From NCBI GenBank assembly GCA_016715365.1, contig JADKAM010000001.1:558001-622000 (forward strand): 64,000 bases of DNA, given 5' to 3'. Source of the stretch: Chitinophagaceae bacterium. Lineage in GTDB: Bacteria; Bacteroidota; Bacteroidia; Chitinophagales; Chitinophagaceae. Shown here piece after piece: positions 60,648 to 64,000 of the stretch. Within the stretch, counting starts at the first letter, position 1. Each line of letters opens with the position of its first letter. The translations under genes and the position numbers were made by a program. A model generated the notes under the pieces. The model was not told the origin of the DNA and made no database searches. It saw only the letters and a program-made list of their open reading frames with translations.

Positions 60648-62879
60648 ATGAATCGTAAAATCATATTTGGATTGGTTTTTATCGCCGCCGTATTTTGTAT
60701 AAGCAACAGTTTTGCACAAAGTAAAAAATTAACCCTGGAAGATATTTACACCAATAATGTATATCGTGCAAAGGGATTTGGTCAAATAAGGTGGATGAAA
60801 GACAACAAAGGTTATTCTACGCTGGAAAATAATACAGCGTCAAAAGGGAATGACATTGTTGCTTATGATGCTGAAAGCGGTGCAAGAAAAGTTTTGGTGA
60901 ATGCTAAACAACTGATTCCCGCCGGAGCAAGTAAACCTTTATCTATTGCCAACTATATATGGAGCGATGACAATAGCAAACTATTGGTTTTTACCAATAC
61001 CCGTAAAGTGTGGCGCCAAAACTCAAGAGGCGATTATTGGGTATTGAATCTGGCCAATGGCAAGCTGACACAATTGGGTAAGGGGCTTGAAGAAGCTACA
61101 CTCATGTTTGCAAAATTCTCTCCTGATGGCGGAAGAGTGGCGTATGTAAGCAAGCTGAATATTTATGCAGAAGATATTGCTACCGGTATAATTACCAAGT
61201 TAACAAAAGATGGAGGCGAAAATATTATTAACGGCACATTCGATTGGGTTTATGAAGAAGAGCTGGATTGCCTGGATGGTTTTCGCTGGAGCCCCGATGG
61301 AAAAAATATTGCTTACTGGCAATCGGATACAAAAGGAGTTGGAACATTTTACATGATCAATAATGTGGATTCCAATTATTCAAAACCAATTCCATTGCCT
61401 TATCCAAAAGTGGGTACAGCTAATTCTGCCGTTAAAGTGGGTGTTATCTCTGCGGCAGGCGGAAAAACAAAATGGTTTGCCGTACCCGGCGATCCACGCA
61501 ATAATTACTTAGCCAGGATGGAATATATACCCGGCTCGGATGAAGTGATGATACAACAACTGAACCGTTTGCAAAATACCAATACGGTTTGGGTTGGTAG
61601 TACCAAAACCATGGCACTTAAAAATATACTTACTGATAAAGACGAAGCCTTTTTAGATGTTCATGACAATATTGTGTGGCTGGATAATACAAAATCATTT
61701 ACCTGGACCAGCGAAAAAGATGGCTGGATGCATTTGTATAAAGTATCACGGGATGGAAAAGAAATGAAACTGATCACCAAAGGAAATTTTGATGTGGTGA
61801 ACATCAACTGTATTGATCCTGTTGGTGGCTTTGTATATTATATCGCTTCTCCTGAAAATTTTACACAACGTTATTTATATCGCAGCAGATTGGATGGAAC
61901 CGGAGAAGCTGAAAGAGTATCGCCAGCCGATATGGCCGGCCAACACAGTTACCAGATATCTGCCGATGCAAAATTTGCTATTCATAGTTTTGAAAATGCA
62001 ATAATCCCAAGGCGGATCTCATTGATCAATCTTAATACGCACAAAGAAATAAAATTGCTGGAAGACAATGCTGCTTTAAAAACAAAAATGAATGAGTTGG
62101 GTTTGCGTAACAAAGAATTTTTTAAAGTAGATATCGGCGATGTGGTATTGGATGCATGGATGATAAAGCCCATCAATTTTGACCCGCAAAAAAAATATCC
62201 GCTTTTAGTACATGTGTATGGAGAGCCCGCCGGTTCTACTGTACAGGACAACTGGGGCACAGGAGATAACCTTTGGCATCAATACCTCAGCAATCAATTG
62301 GGTTATATAGTAGTTAGCATCGATAACCGTGGTACCCGTGTACCCCGTGGCCGTGATTTCAGAAAAAGTATTTACCGCCAGATAGGTTTAATGGCTGCCG
62401 ATGATCAGGCAAAAGCTGCCAAAAAAATTGTTGCAACTTATTCCTTTGTGGATGAAAAACGAATCGGTATATGGGGCTGGAGCGGTGGCGGGCAAATGAG
62501 TTTACATTGCATGTTCCGCCATGCCGATGTTTATAAAACGGGCATTGCAGTTTCCTTTGTTGCCTTACAAACATTGTATGACAATATTTACCAGGAACGT
62601 TATATGGGTTTACCAAACGATAATGTTGCAGGCTACCGGGATGGTTCTCCCTTAACACATGCAGGGAAATTAGAAGGCAACCTCATGATCATTCATGGCA
62701 CAGGTGATGACAACGTGCATTACCAGAATTTTGAAATGCTGGCAAACGAGTTAATTAAAAACAACAAATTGTTTACTATGTTATCTTACCCCATGAGGGA
62801 TCATGGCATCAGCCAGGGAAAAAACACCACCCTGCACATGCGGCGTAGTATGGAAAAATTCTGGAAGGATAATTTGTAA
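60648..62879 (+). CDS. Secreted S9-family dipeptidyl peptidase IV
   Basis: The 743-aa serine peptidase cleaves X-Pro dipeptides. A signal peptide (ISNSFAQ end) is followed by an eight-bladed propeller bearing the DPP-IV Glu motif FDWVYEEELDCLDGFRWSPD near 205. The hydrolase domain has the catalytic Ser in WGWSGGGQMS (about 615), Asp in GTGDDNVHYQN and His in RDHGISQGKN. GWSGGG replaces the usual GWSYGG, which is known in several S9B members. It lies 34 bases downstream of the GH95 gene, perhaps as part of a host- or biomass-derived glycoprotein degradation set. Confidence 0.95.
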   Translation: MNRKIIFGLVFIAAVFCISNSFAQSKKLTLEDIYTNNVYRAKGFGQIRWMKDNKGYSTLENNTASKGNDIVAYDAESGARKVLVNAKQLIPAGASKPLSIANYIWSDDNSKLLVFTNTRKVWRQNSRGDYWVLNLANGKLTQLGKGLEEATLMFAKFSPDGGRVAYVSKLNIYAEDIATGIITKLTKDGGENIINGTFDWVYEEELDCLDGFRWSPDGKNIAYWQSDTKGVGTFYMINNVDSNYSKPIPLPYPKVGTANSAVKVGVISAAGGKTKWFAVPGDPRNNYLARMEYIPGSDEVMIQQLNRLQNTNTVWVGSTKTMALKNILTDKDEAFLDVHDNIVWLDNTKSFTWTSEKDGWMHLYKVSRDGKEMKLITKGNFDVVNINCIDPVGGFVYYIASPENFTQRYLYRSRLDGTGEAERVSPADMAGQHSYQISADAKFAIHSFENAIIPRRISLINLNTHKEIKLLEDNAALKTKMNELGLRNKEFFKVDIGDVVLDAWMIKPINFDPQKKYPLLVHVYGEPAGSTVQDNWGTGDNLWHQYLSNQLGYIVVSIDNRGTRVPRGRDFRKSIYRQIGLMAADDQAKAAKKIVATYSFVDEKRIGIWGWSGGGQMSLHCMFRHADVYKTGIAVSFVALQTLYDNIYQERYMGLPNDNVAGYRDGSPLTHAGKLEGNLMIIHGTGDDNVHYQNFEMLANELIKNNKLFTMLSYPMRDHGISQGKNTTLHMRRSMEKFWKDNL

Positions 62880-62915
62880 TCATCACAAAGAATATTTTGT
62901 AACTTAACAACCAGT

Positions 62916-64000
62916 ATGAGTACATATCCCAGCATATTCAATGATGTCATCGGACCGGTTATGCGTGGCCCATCCAGTTCTCATTGTGCTGCATCTTTAC
63001 GCATTGCCCGTTTGTGCAGGGATCTGATGGATGAAAACATCAAAGACATCCTTATAGAGTTTGATCCAAACGGCTCACTGGCAACCACACACAAAAGCCA
63101 GGGATCGGATATGGGTTTGTTTGGTGGCTTTTTAGGATGGGAAGCCCATGATGAACGATTGCCACAATCTGATAAACATATTGTAACTGCCGGAATAAAT
63201 GTAAAAATTGATATTGTTGATATTGGCAACGGCCATCCAAACCTGTATAAAATAACGCTGTACAATAATAATGAAACAAGAAAGTTAACCGCCATTTCCA
63301 CCGGCGGCGGTATGATAGAAGTTATTGCTATTGATGATGTAAAAGTTTCTATGGCAGGAGATTTTTTTGAAACACTGATTTATTGTAAAGATCCTGAAAA
63401 CATCATTGCCTTTTTAAAAGCATCCATATCCTATGATGATATTGAATTTCACAAAGGCGAAATATCTTTTATTGAAATTAAATCGCAGGCTTTTTTGGAT
63501 GAGGCTATTTACAAAGAGTTGCTCGCAATGGAAGCTGTTTTGTTCATCAAACAACTGCAACCGGTTTTACCTGTAATGGCCAGGAATAATTTAGAAGTGC
63601 CTTTTATTACCTGCAATGAAATGGTGGAATACAATGCGGGCAAGAACAAAGCGCTGTGGGAACTGGCAGTTGATTACGAAATGGCAAGAGGAAATATATC
63701 TGGACCTGAAGTATTTGAAAAGATGCGGAATATTATTCATGTCATGGGCAATGCCATTCAGCTTGGATTAAAAGGCACACATTACGAGGACCGTATTTTA
63801 GGAAGCCAGTCTTTGCAGTTTAAAGAAAACTGGGAAGCAAATAAATTAATAGGTGGCGAAACCAACAACCGCATCATCATGTATGTAAGCGCCATGATGG
63901 AAGTAAAAAGTTCGATGGGTGTTATTGTAGCTGCACCCACTGCAGGAAGTTGTGGAGCTTTGCCAGGTGCTTTGTTTGGTACAGCACACTCTATGCAATT
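62916..64000 (+). CDS. sdaA: L-serine ammonia-lyase (iron-sulfur type), cut at the window end
   Basis: The frame runs open from the ATG at 62916 to the window end (361 codons and two bases), so the C-terminus is missing. The beta-domain start, DVIGPVMRGPSSSHCAASLR, carries the family's GPSSSH site for serine. The alpha domain shows PFITCNEMVEYN, an early Fe-S region, and AAPTAGSCGALPGALFGTA, the segment with the second cluster Cys. The enzyme turns serine into pyruvate and ammonia with a 4Fe-4S cluster. Alpha and beta parts are fused, as in single-chain members. It follows the DPP gene by 36 bases. Confidence 0.92.
   Translation, partial: MSTYPSIFNDVIGPVMRGPSSSHCAASLRIARLCRDLMDENIKDILIEFDPNGSLATTHKSQGSDMGLFGGFLGWEAHDERLPQSDKHIVTAGINVKIDIVDIGNGHPNLYKITLYNNNETRKLTAISTGGGMIEVIAIDDVKVSMAGDFFETLIYCKDPENIIAFLKASISYDDIEFHKGEISFIEIKSQAFLDEAIYKELLAMEAVLFIKQLQPVLPVMARNNLEVPFITCNEMVEYNAGKNKALWELAVDYEMARGNISGPEVFEKMRNIIHVMGNAIQLGLKGTHYEDRILGSQSLQFKENWEANKLIGGETNNRIIMYVSAMMEVKSSMGVIVAAPTAGSCGALPGALFGTAHSMQ

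Noticed and set aside
60648..62879. GWSGGG instead of GWSYGG as a damaged active site
   Set aside because: The variant occurs in functional S9B members, and the Asp, His and Glu motifs are intact.
1..64000. tRNA, rRNA, CRISPR arrays, prophage or transposase genes
   Set aside because: I looked for T-loop GGTTCGAATCC-like sequences, regularly spaced repeats and integrase or transposase motifs on both strands and saw none; weak RNA genes could be missed by eye.

Overview
The window reads as a chromosome segment of a Bacteroidota bacterium, most likely family Chitinophagaceae. This is inferred from gene content, not from a marker search. Supporting signs: many exported proteins with short signal peptides ending in Ala/Ser-Gln, several TAnnTTTG-type promoter boxes and almost no Shine-Dalgarno sites, an IPExxxVDY-type small protein, a Rho factor with a long acidic N-terminal insert, tandem PspC domains under a PadR regulator, and the short inverted intergenic repeats common in this group. 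No tRNA, rRNA, CRISPR array, prophage or transposase was seen.

Layout. 1-2250 is AT-rich and decayed: a small unknown gene, a frameshifted remnant and a lipoprotein gene split by a frameshift. 2283-9000 holds an XRE regulator, a SWIM/SNF2 helicase, comB, an SRPBCC protein and gcvT. 9173-12202 is a PadR-PspC envelope locus in which the PspC gene is split exactly where an A AAA AAC slippery heptamer lies. 12203-18600 holds a lipoprotein, feoB, an M28-PDZ peptidase and an IPExxxVDY protein.

18628-30396 is the most interesting region. Six exported proteins (TPR, MORN plus DnaJ-type zinc finger, two sharing a tandemly duplicated unknown domain, one of them with WD40-like repeats, a thrombospondin-type-3 protein and a 580-residue unknown) form a probable operon on the minus strand. 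Divergent from it are a NarL-type response regulator and a TPR sensor kinase. The intergenic gap holds a 7-2-7 dyad of the NarL-site kind. I propose an undescribed, two-component-controlled envelope or secreted complex.

30447-35231 carries a pterin dehydratase and a selenium module (selD, selU, with an unknown exported protein between them). selU contains two in-frame repeat insertions. 35304-43421 holds rho, asnS, small conserved proteins, a PLP aminotransferase with an N-terminal frameshift, an AraC regulator and a DUF2177-DUF1295 membrane pair. 43434-51864 holds fhs, two divergent paralogues of an unrecognised 550-residue family flanking an acyltransferase and a pullulanase, and a DUF6445-type protein. 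52001-64000 holds a bestrophin, an MtfA-type peptidase, a DEAD-box helicase, a WG-repeat protein, recX, a GH95 fucosidase, a DPP-IV-type peptidase and a serine ammonia-lyase cut by the window end.
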